A DNA stretch of 64,000 nt from CAYVUV01 sp964455095 (GTDB lineage Bacteria; Desulfobacterota; Binatia; HRBIN30; CADEER01). Both the position numbers and the translations under genes were made by a program. The notes under the pieces are model-generated. The model made no database searches, was not told the DNA's origin, and saw only the letters and a list, made by a program, of their open reading frames with translations. This document shows, one piece after another, positions 56,697-64,000 of this stretch. Position 1 is the first letter of the stretch. Every line of letters begins with the position of its first letter. The stretch lies in assembly GCA_964455095.1 (NCBI GenBank), contig CAYVUV010000322.1, positions 1 through 64,000 of the forward strand, written 5' to 3'.

Positions 56697-58748
56697 GTGT
56701 CGGCTGGGTTGGATAGGTGGGGCCGGCAACGGCTGGTGCGATGGGTGTGGGGGGTACTTCTATGTGCCCCCTTCCTCTGGGGCCCGATCCCCGCGGCGGG
56801 CGCGGATGCGGGACCGTGCGCCGGCTCGACGTCGTTCCTGGTCGGCAGCGGCGTCTACGACATCACCGGGCCGGCGGTCGGCGTGCGCATGCTGGGCTAT
56901 GCGAGGCTGCAGCAGACGACAGCCGGCATCCACACCCGCCTGCGCTCGCGCGCCTTCGTCATCGCGTCGCCCTGCAACGGGCGCCGCATCGCGCTGGTGA
57001 CGGCCGACCTGGCGATGATCTGCCAGGCGGTGCGCCAGAAGGTGTTGCAGAAGCTGCGCGCGACCTACGGCGATCTCTACGGCCCCGACAACCTGCTGCT
57101 GAGCGCCACGCACACGCACAGCGGGCCGGGCGGCTACTCGCACTACACGCTGTACAATCTGACCATTCTCGGCTTCAGCGAGCAGAACTTCGACGCCATC
57201 ACCGAGGGCATCTACCAGTCGATCGTGCGCGCGCACGAGGATGCGGCCGAGGGGACGATCGCCCTGGCGGCGGGCGAGTTGCTCGATGCGGGCATCAACC
57301 GCTCGCCGGAGGCGTACGCGCGCAACCCGGCCGCGGAGCGGCAGCGGTTCGGGCGCGACACCGACCCGCGCATGACCGTGTTGCGGCTGGCGCAGGCGAA
57401 TGGGCGCGAGGTCGGCGCGATCAGTTGGTTCGGTGTCCACGCTACGTCGATGAGCAACGCCAACCAGCTGATCAGCGGCGACAACAAGGGCTATGCGGCG
57501 GCGCGCTTCGAGCGGTTGAAGGGGACCGATTATGCCGCCCCGCACACGTTCGTCGCCGCCTTCGCGCAAGGCAGCGAGGGCGATGTCAGCCCCAACATCC
57601 TCGGCGGCACCAGCGGCGGGCCGGACGATTTCGCCCGGACGGCGCGGTCGGGGCAGAAGCAGTTCGAGACCGCGCGCGCGCTGTACGATTCCGCCACCGC
57701 GCCGCTGAGCGGTGGCATCGACTACCGCCACACGTACGTGAAGATGGACGAGGTGCGCGTCGGGCCCGAGTTTGCCGATGGCCAGGCGCACGCGACCTGC
57801 CCCGCCTCGATCGGCGTGTCGATGCCGGCGGGGACGGAGGACGGGCGCGGCTACGGGGTCGAGGGCGTCACGTGCGATGGACCGGCGAGCGCGTGGCGTT
57901 CGGCCGTGTGTGCCCTGACGAGCACGGCGTGTCAGGGCGAGAAGCCGAACATCCTGACGATGGGGAGCAAGGTTCCCCCGTGGACACCGGAGGTGCTGCC
58001 GCTGCAGATCGCGACCATTGGCCGCTTGGGGCTGATCGCCGCGCCGTTCGAGCCGACGACGATGACCGGGCGGCGCTTGCAAGAGACGATACACGGCGAG
58101 CTGGCGCCGCTCGGCGTCGAGTACCTGGTGGTCGTCGGGCTGGCCAACGCCTACGCCGGCTACGTCGCCACGCGCGAAGAGTACGCCGCGCAGCACTACG
58201 AGGGCGCGTCGACGCATTTCGGCCCGTGGACATTGGCGGCGTACCAACAGGAGTTGGCGCGCGTGGCCGGCGCCCTGCGGCGCGGCGTGCCGCTGCCGCC
58301 GGGGCCCGAGCCGCGCGATCTGAGCCAGGCACAGACCGCGGTGCGTCCGGCCGCCTGGTTCGACACCGCGCCGCACGGGCTGGCGTTCGGCAGCGTGCAG
58401 CGCGAGGCGGAGCGGTCATACCGCCGCGGCGACACCGCGCGCGCGGCGTTCTGGGGCGGTCATCTCGCCAACGATCTGCGCATCCAGGACACCTACCTGG
58501 GCGTCGAGCGCCGCGACGGCGACGGATGGACCACGGTGGCGCGCGATTGGGACTGGGAGACGCGGCTGCTGTGGCGGCGCAGCCGCTGCGTGCCGTTTCT
58601 GGAGTGCTCCGAGATCACTGTCGAATGGGACATCCCCGAGGATGCGACACCCGGGACCTACCGCCTGCGCCACAATGGGTCGTCGAAGGACGCCGCGGGC
58701 GTGCTGACGCCTTATACGGGGACGTCGCGCGAGTTCGCGGTGCGGTGA
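56697..58748 (+). CDS. Neutral/alkaline ceramidase family protein, secreted
   Basis: Predicted zinc amidase that splits ceramide into fatty acid and sphingosine. The 683-residue protein starts with a signal peptide (about residues 1-36, ending AAGA). The family pattern is clear: VGSGVYDITGPAVGVRMLGYA at the mature start, ALVTADLAMICQAVRQKVLQKL, the zinc-site SATHTHSGPGGYSHY, ISWFGVHATSMSN, and GSEGDVSPNILGG with nucleophile Ser298. A C-terminal beta-domain (EITVEWDIPEDATPGTYRLRHNG) closes the protein. The GTG at 56697 follows GAGGAAGG at about nine bases. A bacterium secreting this may degrade host, fungal or its own sphingolipids. No sphingolipid biosynthesis gene is visible in the window. 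Confidence 0.88.
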   Translation: MSAGLDRWGRQRLVRWVWGVLLCAPFLWGPIPAAGADAGPCAGSTSFLVGSGVYDITGPAVGVRMLGYARLQQTTAGIHTRLRSRAFVIASPCNGRRIALVTADLAMICQAVRQKVLQKLRATYGDLYGPDNLLLSATHTHSGPGGYSHYTLYNLTILGFSEQNFDAITEGIYQSIVRAHEDAAEGTIALAAGELLDAGINRSPEAYARNPAAERQRFGRDTDPRMTVLRLAQANGREVGAISWFGVHATSMSNANQLISGDNKGYAAARFERLKGTDYAAPHTFVAAFAQGSEGDVSPNILGGTSGGPDDFARTARSGQKQFETARALYDSATAPLSGGIDYRHTYVKMDEVRVGPEFADGQAHATCPASIGVSMPAGTEDGRGYGVEGVTCDGPASAWRSAVCALTSTACQGEKPNILTMGSKVPPWTPEVLPLQIATIGRLGLIAAPFEPTTMTGRRLQETIHGELAPLGVEYLVVVGLANAYAGYVATREEYAAQHYEGASTHFGPWTLAAYQQELARVAGALRRGVPLPPGPEPRDLSQAQTAVRPAAWFDTAPHGLAFGSVQREAERSYRRGDTARAAFWGGHLANDLRIQDTYLGVERRDGDGWTTVARDWDWETRLLWRRSRCVPFLECSEITVEWDIPEDATPGTYRLRHNGSSKDAAGVLTPYTGTSREFAVR

Positions 58749-59105
58749 TTTCAAATGCCCGGTTCCTCGAGCTCGGACACGTATCTGGCCCTATTTTCCT
58801 CTTCCGGATGGGAGAGGACGAAGGTGAGGGGGATTCAATAGTCCCGAAGGCCACTGCTGAGGCTCTGCCTTGAACGGGCCGGAAAAGCTTTGAGCGGCTG
58901 CGCCGATCCATTGCATCCCCCTCATCCTGACCTTCTCCCATCCGGGAGAAGGAACCCTCGCGCGATAGGTCATGGGAATTGCAAACCAATAGCTGCGGCG
59001 GGGTCGCGCTGGGATCGCTGCGGGTGATCTGGTAAGGACTCGGCCATTCGATGGGCAGGAGTGCGACGACGTGAGCGACCAGGTGGAGTCGCGCGGGAGG
59101 GGCGT
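58749..59105. other. Intergenic region with an R1-family element
   Basis: This 357-bp gap between the ceramidase and prenyltransferase genes contains the R1-family element at 58799-58982. The remaining 120 bp before the GTG at 59106 show only a strong ribosome binding site (GGAGGGG). Confidence 0.65.
58799..58982. repeat. R1-family element with inverted terminal hairpins
   Basis: The left end CTCTTCCGGATGGGAGAGGA with CGAAGGTGAGGGGG faces a right end whose reverse complement reads CTTCTCCCGGATGGGAGAAG and GTCAGGATGAGGGGG, so the element is a fold-back with terminal hairpins. From GGTGAGGGGGATTCAAT to the final ATTGC it aligns with 3304-3462 end to end. Confidence 0.8.
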
Positions 59106-60047
59106 GTGCCGGACACGCGCGACGTGCGGCTGAACGGCGCGACCGAGGCGGCAGAGCGGCGCACGGGCGCGACGCTGGTGCGCGACTGGTGGCAGCTGCT
59201 GCGGCCGACGCAGTGGTCGAAGAACGCCGTACTGTTCGCGGCGCTGATCTTCTCCAAGCACCTGTTCGTGCCGACCGACGTCGCCCGGGTGGTGGCGGCG
59301 TTCCTTTGCTTCTGCTGCGTCGCCAGCGGCGCGTACGTGATGAACGACATCCGCGACTGCGAGCGCGACCGCCAGCATCCGCTCAAGTCGCGCCGGCCCT
59401 TGCCCGCCGGTCGCGTCGGGCGCACCACCGCGATGATCTCGTCGGCCCTGCTCATGTCGATCGGGCTCGCCAGCGCCACCGGGTTGGGCAGCGGCTTCGC
59501 GGTGCTGCTGGCGTTCTACCTCGCGCTGCAGTTCGCCTACACGTTCGCGCTCAAGGAGATGGTGATCCTCGACGTCATGTCGATCGCCACCGGTTTCGTC
59601 ATCCGCGCCGTCGCCGGCGGCGTGGTCATCGACGTGCCGGTCTCGCCCTGGCTGGTGATCTGCACCTTCCTGCTGGCGCTGTTCCTCGGCTTCTCGAAAC
59701 GCCGCCACGAGATCGTCCTGCTCGAAGGTCGCGCCACCGATCACCGCGCGGCCCTGGCCGAGTACAGTCCCTACTTTCTCGACCAGATGATCTCGGTGGT
59801 CACCGCCTCGGTGGTGGTCGCCTACGCCATCTACACCGCCTCGCCCGAGGTGCAGGAAAAGCTCGGCACCGACAAGCTCTACCTTACCATCCCGTTCGTA
59901 CTCTTCGGCATCTTTCGCTACCTGTATCTCGTCCATCAGAAGGAGGAGGGCGGCAATCCGACCCAGCTGCTGCTCACCGATCGCCCGCTGCTCGCCGACG
60001 TGGTGCTGTGGATCGTGGCTGCCTCGCTGTTGCTATACTGGCGCTGA
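59106..60047 (+). CDS. UbiA-family prenyltransferase (decaprenyl-phosphate phosphoribosyltransferase-like)
   Basis: A 313-residue inner-membrane enzyme with about eight or nine hydrophobic helices. The UbiA motif GAYVMNDIRDCERDRQHPLKSRRPLPAGRV (Asp-rich motif I) is present, as is LGFSKRRHEIVLLEG (second motif region). LLRPTQWSKNAVLFAALIFSKHLF and the HP-KSRRPLPAG form are those of the Rv3806c-like subgroup, which moves phosphoribose onto polyprenyl phosphate, rather than of quinone prenyltransferases. In non-mycobacterial species the biological role of this subgroup is less certain; polyprenyl-linked sugar donors for glycans are plausible. The GTG at 59106 follows GGAGGGG. Its TGA shares bases with the next ATG. 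Confidence 0.82.
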   Translation: MPDTRDVRLNGATEAAERRTGATLVRDWWQLLRPTQWSKNAVLFAALIFSKHLFVPTDVARVVAAFLCFCCVASGAYVMNDIRDCERDRQHPLKSRRPLPAGRVGRTTAMISSALLMSIGLASATGLGSGFAVLLAFYLALQFAYTFALKEMVILDVMSIATGFVIRAVAGGVVIDVPVSPWLVICTFLLALFLGFSKRRHEIVLLEGRATDHRAALAEYSPYFLDQMISVVTASVVVAYAIYTASPEVQEKLGTDKLYLTIPFVLFGIFRYLYLVHQKEEGGNPTQLLLTDRPLLADVVLWIVAASLLLYWR

Positions 60048-60421
60048 TGGGCGACGGCATCGCACCTTTCGTCGGCCGGCGGGTCGACAAGCCCTGGGGC
60101 TACGAGCTCATCTGGGCGCACACCGACCGCTACGTGGGCAAGATTCTGCACATCGAGGCGGGCGAGGCGCTCAGCCTGCAGTATCATCGCGTCAAGGACG
60201 AGACGCTCTTCGTCTTGTCGGGCAGCCTCGAGCTGCAGATCGCCGACGGCGACGCGCCGCTGCGCACGCTGGTGTTGCAGCCCGGCGAGAGCATCCACAT
60301 GCCGCCGGAGCGGCGACACCGGCTGGTCGCGCGCACGACGTGCGACGTGCTCGAGGCGTCGACCACCGAGCTCGACGACGTCGTGCGGCTGGCTGATCGC
60401 TATGGGCGCGCCGGCGGCTGA
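60047..60421 (+). CDS. Cupin-domain protein, mannose-6-phosphate isomerase type II-like
   Basis: A 124-residue single-domain cupin. RVDKPWGYELIWAHTDRYVGKILHIEAGEALSLQYHRVKDETLFVLSGSLELQIADG gives the first cupin motif (SLQYHRxKDExxxxxxG) with metal-binding His and Glu, and PGESIHMPPERRHRLVARTTCDVLEAST gives the second. The PWG.E..W...DRYVGK.L.I..G opening is the phosphomannose isomerase/mannose-1-phosphate guanylyltransferase C-terminal signature, so it may bind or isomerise a mannose derivative. It begins one base into the prenyltransferase stop (TGATG) and ends 18 bp before the SDR gene, forming one operon. Confidence 0.8.
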   Translation: MGDGIAPFVGRRVDKPWGYELIWAHTDRYVGKILHIEAGEALSLQYHRVKDETLFVLSGSLELQIADGDAPLRTLVLQPGESIHMPPERRHRLVARTTCDVLEASTTELDDVVRLADRYGRAGG

Positions 60422-60439
60422 CGCCACACGAAGCCGCCC

Positions 60440-61408
60440 ATGCGCGCGCTGATCACGGGCCTGGGTGGCTTTGCCGGGCGCCACCTCGCGGCGCTGCTGC
60501 TCGAGCGCGGCGTCGCCGTGCACGGCACGGTGCACGGCGCCGCCGGCCTGGCGGGATTGCGCGAGCTGGCGCAGCGCTTCCCGACCTTTGGCGACGCCTG
60601 CGTGCACCGCGTCGACGTCGGCGACGCCCACGCGGTGGCGGACCTCATCGCGGCCGTGCAACCCGACGGGGTGTTTCACCTCGCCGGCCTGAGCTTCGTG
60701 CCCGACTCGCACGCCGATCCCACCGCGGTGTTTCGCACCAACGCGCTGGGAACGATCCACGTGCTGGCCGCGGTGCGGGCGCAGCGGCCAGAGTGCCGCG
60801 TGCTGGTGGTGGGCTCGGCCGAGGCGTATGGGCTGATCGGTGGGGACGACTTGCCGGTGCGCGAGGACTGCCCGTTGCGCCCGCTGACGCCGTACGGCGC
60901 GAGCAAAGCCGCCGCCGACCTCATCGCCGCCCAGTGGGCGCGCGGCTACGGCCTGCCGATCGTGAGCGTGCGCCCGTTCAACCACATCGGCCCGGGCCAG
61001 CGACCGCCCTTCGTCTGCGCCGACTTCGCCCGCCAGCTCGCGGCGATCGAACGCGGGCAGCAGGAGGCGCGCATCGAGGTCGGCAACCTCGACGTGGTGC
61101 GCGACTTCAGCGACGTGCGCGATGTCGTCGCGGCCTATGCGGCGCTGTGGGAGCACGGCGTCGCCGGCGAGGCGTACAACGTGTGCGCTGGCGTCGGTCA
61201 CAGCGTGCGCGAAATGCTGGACACACTGATCGAGCTTAGCGGGTTGCGCGTCGAGGTGCAGGTAGTGGCCGCGCGCGTGCGCGCGGCCGAGGTGCCGCGC
61301 ATCGTCGGCGCGGCGGACAAGCTGCGCGCGGCGACCGGTTGGGCGCCGCGGCACGCGTGGCGCGACACGCTCGCCGCTGTACTGGCCGATTGGCGGGCAC
61401 GCGCTTGA
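60440..61408 (+). CDS. Extended SDR nucleotide-sugar dehydratase/reductase (GMD/RMD-like)
   Basis: A 322-residue extended SDR. The NAD(P) loop is ALITGLGGFAGRHLAALL, followed by VFHLAGLSFVPDSHADPTAVFRTNALGTIHVLAAV, the active-site VVGSAEAYG, YGASKAAADLIAAQWARGYGLPIVSVRPFNHIGPGQ with catalytic YxxxK, and FSDVRDVVAAYAALWEHGVAGEAYNVC. The FNHIGPGQ and RDFSDVRDV pattern is shared with GDP-mannose 4,6-dehydratases and GDP-4-keto-6-deoxymannose reductases. With the adjacent mannose-6-phosphate-isomerase-like cupin this suggests 6-deoxy-mannose (rhamnose-type) sugar synthesis. It is the last gene of the prenyltransferase-cupin-SDR operon. Confidence 0.85.
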   Translation: MRALITGLGGFAGRHLAALLLERGVAVHGTVHGAAGLAGLRELAQRFPTFGDACVHRVDVGDAHAVADLIAAVQPDGVFHLAGLSFVPDSHADPTAVFRTNALGTIHVLAAVRAQRPECRVLVVGSAEAYGLIGGDDLPVREDCPLRPLTPYGASKAAADLIAAQWARGYGLPIVSVRPFNHIGPGQRPPFVCADFARQLAAIERGQQEARIEVGNLDVVRDFSDVRDVVAAYAALWEHGVAGEAYNVCAGVGHSVREMLDTLIELSGLRVEVQVVAARVRAAEVPRIVGAADKLRAATGWAPRHAWRDTLAAVLADWRARA

Positions 61409-61517
61409 CAACTTGTTTTCAACTCCGCTACGTGCGAGCGCGGCGGGTCGTCCAGCGTCGTCACCGTCGCTGACAACCGGGCGCCGAGCCGGGGACAAGG
61501 CAAAAGGGGGGGTCGTG

Positions 61518-62537
61518 ATGTCGAAGGTCTGGCACCTGTTTGGGGCGTTGCTGGTCGCGGCCAGTCTCATGGCGCTGGCGTCGTGCGGCGACAGCAACGA
61601 TGACGATAAGCTCGTGACCATCGCCTTTACGCCCATCCCGACGCCGACCTCGCCGCCTGTGCTGTGCGGCAACGGAACCCTCGAGGCGTTCGCCGGCGAG
61701 GAATGCGACCTTCCCGACGTGTCCAACTGCAGCGGCAGCGAGACCTGTGTCTGCTGCCAGTGCCTCGGCGACGGCGAGGGGCTCGGCCAGCGCGTCTTCA
61801 GCATCGCCCGTCCGCCGAGCAGCTTCCAGAGCAGCGCGCTCGGCAGCGATGTTAGCGGGGACGTCCCGGCGTGGACGACGGGGCCGATCCTCATAAACGC
61901 CGAACGGCCGGATCCGACCCTTTCCGGTGGGGCGAAATGCTCGGCCAATCTGAGCCTGGCAGAGGACGCCATCTTCGGATTCCCCGTGCTCGACGGCAGC
62001 ACGGTGTGCAACAAGCTCTTCATGGACGGGAGCAGCGGCGTGATCGATTGCGATGGCGGGAGCGCCCAGGGCGTCCTGCTGACCATCGACAGCAACGGCG
62101 CGGGGCCGAACGGGGTTGCGGTGATCACCACGGGCCTTGGTGATCCTGGCGCGGCGGGACCAGGAGCCGCCACGATCCAGGTGGCGCGCCTGGTCAGCAT
62201 CAACATCCCCTCGGGCGATCCGGCCACGGTGTGCCCGACGTTGGACTACGACGATCCCCTCTCGCCGGAACAGGTGGCGCAGTACGGCCTCGAACCCCCC
62301 GATGTCATCGACGGTCCCGCCGCGTTCAGCACCACCTCGGCCACCGGCATCGTCATGAACCCGTCGGGTGGCGGAACGATTCCTCCCATCACGGCGCCCG
62401 GACAGAATTTTGCCTGCAACCGCTGGCAAGAGGAGAACTCGGTCGGCAAGATCATCGGGCCGGTCCCGGGGCTCGACAACGCCATTGTCGGCGACACGAT
62501 GAACCTCTTCGTGCTGTCCGACGCGCCGCCGCAATAG
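61518..62537 (+). CDS. Lipoprotein with CGNG...GEECD cysteine motif
   Basis: A 339-residue predicted lipoprotein: signal HLFGALLVAASLMALASC with lipobox ALASC. A short acidic and Thr/Pro-rich stretch leads to CGNGTLEAFAGEECDLPDVSNCSGSETCVCCQC, a motif akin to the disulfide-rich repeat found once or several times in secreted proteins of Deltaproteobacteria and Binatota-like bacteria. The rest is beta-rich with no recognised domain. The ATG at 61518 follows AAAAGGGGGGG. A strong terminator hairpin with T5 lies just after the stop, so it ends a transcript. Function unknown. Confidence 0.65.
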   Translation: MSKVWHLFGALLVAASLMALASCGDSNDDDKLVTIAFTPIPTPTSPPVLCGNGTLEAFAGEECDLPDVSNCSGSETCVCCQCLGDGEGLGQRVFSIARPPSSFQSSALGSDVSGDVPAWTTGPILINAERPDPTLSGGAKCSANLSLAEDAIFGFPVLDGSTVCNKLFMDGSSGVIDCDGGSAQGVLLTIDSNGAGPNGVAVITTGLGDPGAAGPGAATIQVARLVSINIPSGDPATVCPTLDYDDPLSPEQVAQYGLEPPDVIDGPAAFSTTSATGIVMNPSGGGTIPPITAPGQNFACNRWQEENSVGKIIGPVPGLDNAIVGDTMNLFVLSDAPPQ

Positions 62538-62550
62538 GAGAAGGAGCAAC

Positions 62551-62599
62551 CGGCCGGAGCGCGACACCCTTTGGGGGGCCACGCTTCCGGCCCGTTTTT
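62551..62599 (+). terminator. Rho-independent terminator after the lipoprotein gene
   Basis: CGGCCGGAGCG pairs with CGCTTCCGGCC (one bulge) around a 21-base loop, and the stem is followed by CGTTTTT. It lies 14 bp after the TAG of the lipoprotein gene. The T-tract makes it the best intrinsic terminator in the window. Confidence 0.75.
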
Positions 62600-62751
62600 C
62601 TACCTCACGCAGTAGGGCGGGCGCCCTTCGCGGGCAGAGACGTGCGCGCCGCTACAACTGAGGGCCTCACCCAGCCACCAACCGACCCGGCGCCGCGGAA
62701 GCGACGCCGGGAGGTTCGGAGGACCGCCGCGTTTTCGCGCGGCTTCTCTCT
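62600..62751. other. Gap between convergent lipoprotein and DUF1302 genes
   Basis: No gene is seen in the 152 bp between the terminator and the stop codon of the DUF1302-type gene. The segment GGCGCCGCGGAAGCGACGCC (about 62690-62710) is a GC-rich near-palindrome that could fold as a terminator for the opposite strand. Confidence 0.4.
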
Positions 62752-64000
62752 TCAGTTCAGCTGGTAGGTGACGCGGAACGACACCTGGTCTCGATCGCGG
62801 AAGAACCCGAGGCTCTCGTACTCGCCGCCGATGTGGACGAAGTCGAGGCGGAAGAGCACCGAGTCGTTCCAGCGGTAGTCGAGCTGCGGGTGAATGGCGT
62901 AGGTGCCGCGGACGTTCTGGATGTACGTGAGCCGCGGGCTCAGCCGGCCGTGCATGTAGTCGGTCAGCAGCGTGATCTGCGCGAAGGCTTCAACCGCCTT
63001 CTGCTGGACGAAATCATCCGGAACGGGGTTGCGCGGCGTACCGTCGGGGTTGGTGAGGATATCGGTGCCCGGCTTGCGTTGCCCGTTCATGCGGAAGTCC
63101 TTGCGCCCGGTTTCGTCGAGGTTCCATGCGCCGACCTGCGACGCCGACATGGTGAAGGCGTTGGTCGGGTTGAGCGGGCGGAAGAAGAAGAACCGATCGA
63201 AGCCGATCTCCCAGCGAATGATGTCCGCCACCGGCACCGTGCCGGGGTCCGTCACCGGACCGGCGCCGGCGACCCCGATACCCCGGTCGCGGTCTTCCTG
63301 GGTTTTGATGTTCAAGTTGTACTGCGGGATGAAGCCGGGCTCGTTCTCGAAGAACTGGGCGTTGAGCCGGATGATGCCGTCCAGCGGCTCGACGAAGAAA
63401 GTGCCGGCGAGGCCGTAGACCGTCGTCAGCTGATGGACCGTCTCGACCATGAAGATCGGGCTGCACCCCTGTTGGCCGAATTGCCCGCACGCGGGTGAAA
63501 CAATGCGCGCGCCCTGCGTGCCGGGGCGGATGGTCGCCGGGCTGGCGTGGCGCGGCACCGGGGCCTGCGGGAAGTGCGTGTAGATCCACGCTTGCAGCGT
63601 GTAGAAGCGGTTGAGCACGGTCTGGAAGCGGAAGCCGTAGCGGCTGTTCTCGAAGCTCTTCTTCGGAATGTGGTCGAAGAGCACGAACTGAAAGGTATCG
63701 TTGGGAAAGCCGCTGCTGAACTGCGGGTTCTTGCCGCGCGGCGAGTACGGGCTGGCGGTGAGCAGCGGCAGGTAGCCGGTGTTGGTGTCGAGGTCGCCCG
63801 GCACCCAGTATGCCTCGACGAAACCGCTCGACAGCGGTCCGAGCGTCTCGAACAGGTTCAAGCTGCTGCGTATCGTCCACAGCGGGATGCGCGCTTCGTC
63901 GAGATCTTGCAGCAAGCCGGGGGCGCCGAGCGTGACGTCAAAGGGGTTGGTCTGATCGAGCAGGGCGACGGTATCGGATTCGCCCCACGAGATCGCTTGC
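62752..64000 (-). CDS. DUF1302-family outer-membrane protein, 5' end beyond the window
   Basis: The reading frame is open from the window edge to 62752, giving at least 416 residues and lacking the N-terminus. It reads WGESDTVALLDQTNPFDVTLGAPGLLQDLDEARIPLW near the upstream end, the typical DUF1302 N-terminal plug-like segment, then a long run of alternating beta-strands (RFQTVLNRFYTLQAWIYTH, FTMSASQVGAWNLDE, AQITLLTDYMHGRLSPRLTYI) and ends in the aromatic-free strand QVSFRVTYQLN. DUF1302 proteins are outer-membrane barrels that usually occur with DUF1329 lipoproteins; both are linked to export or degradation of hydrophobic compounds in several bacteria. The partner is probably beyond the edge on this strand. 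Confidence 0.82.
   Translation of the reverse strand, partial: QAISWGESDTVALLDQTNPFDVTLGAPGLLQDLDEARIPLWTIRSSLNLFETLGPLSSGFVEAYWVPGDLDTNTGYLPLLTASPYSPRGKNPQFSSGFPNDTFQFVLFDHIPKKSFENSRYGFRFQTVLNRFYTLQAWIYTHFPQAPVPRHASPATIRPGTQGARIVSPACGQFGQQGCSPIFMVETVHQLTTVYGLAGTFFVEPLDGIIRLNAQFFENEPGFIPQYNLNIKTQEDRDRGIGVAGAGPVTDPGTVPVADIIRWEIGFDRFFFFRPLNPTNAFTMSASQVGAWNLDETGRKDFRMNGQRKPGTDILTNPDGTPRNPVPDDFVQQKAVEAFAQITLLTDYMHGRLSPRLTYIQNVRGTYAIHPQLDYRWNDSVLFRLDFVHIGGEYESLGFFRDRDQVSFRVTYQLN

Overview
The window is GC-rich, gene-dense chromosomal DNA with no rRNA, no recognisable tRNA, no CRISPR array, no transposase and no phage genes. Several traits recall uncultivated Deltaproteobacteria-like lineages such as Candidatus Binatota/Binatia: secreted proteins with Thr/Pro-rich (TPT) linkers and dockerin-like EF-hand pairs, a DUF1302-type outer-membrane protein, lipoproteins with a CGNG...GEECD cysteine motif, an HMG-CoA-synthase-like protein fused to an OB-fold/Zn-ribbon next to a thiolase, and Gram-negative envelope genes (LPS heptosyltransferase, Wzm/Wzt, RND efflux). 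The taxon is inferred from gene content only.

Layout. 1-3 kb: a methyltransferase, a sugar-nucleotide epimerase and an RmlD-like reductase. 3.5-10.5 kb: a lipoprotein GH1 glycosidase and a TetR-adaptor-RND efflux operon. 10.7-15 kb: a GH46-like chitosanase and a large YVTN/di-heme cytochrome. 15.2-22 kb: SGNH hydrolase, BtuF-like protein and a zinc ribbon on the minus strand; MiaB, a TPP decarboxylase, endonuclease III and LexA on the plus strand. 22-32.7 kb: the HMGCS/DUF35 fusion with thiolase, a HAD phosphatase, MalQ, an alpha/beta hydrolase, a type IV pilin-like protein, an APC permease coupled to a lipoprotein, and YceH.

32.7-46 kb is a tightly overlapping surface-polysaccharide operon. 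WbpB/D/E/I-like enzymes would make a UDP-ManNAc3NAcA-type sugar. Wzm and an unusually long Wzt would export the polymer. A second UDP-sugar epimerase, three GT4-type glycosyltransferases and an AsnB-type amidotransferase complete it. Ten consecutive junctions overlap or abut (seven through ATGA/GTGA). 46-64 kb holds a PNPOx-like protein with a cohesin/dockerin-like secreted protein, a DUF4160/DUF2442-HTH pair with a palindromic operator, a double-hotdog protein with WaaF, a membrane MutS-like ATPase, a hydroxyacid dehydrogenase, a thiolase, a neutral ceramidase, a UbiA prenyltransferase-cupin-SDR set, a lipoprotein, and a DUF1302 protein running off the end.

The most unusual non-coding feature is the density of palindromic or fold-back repeats. 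At least eight sequence families, 60 to 180 bp each, sit at gene ends, mostly in tail-to-tail or tail-to-head gaps. One copy forms the N-terminal leader of the efflux adaptor and another the C-terminus of a hydrolase. No mobilising enzyme is encoded here.
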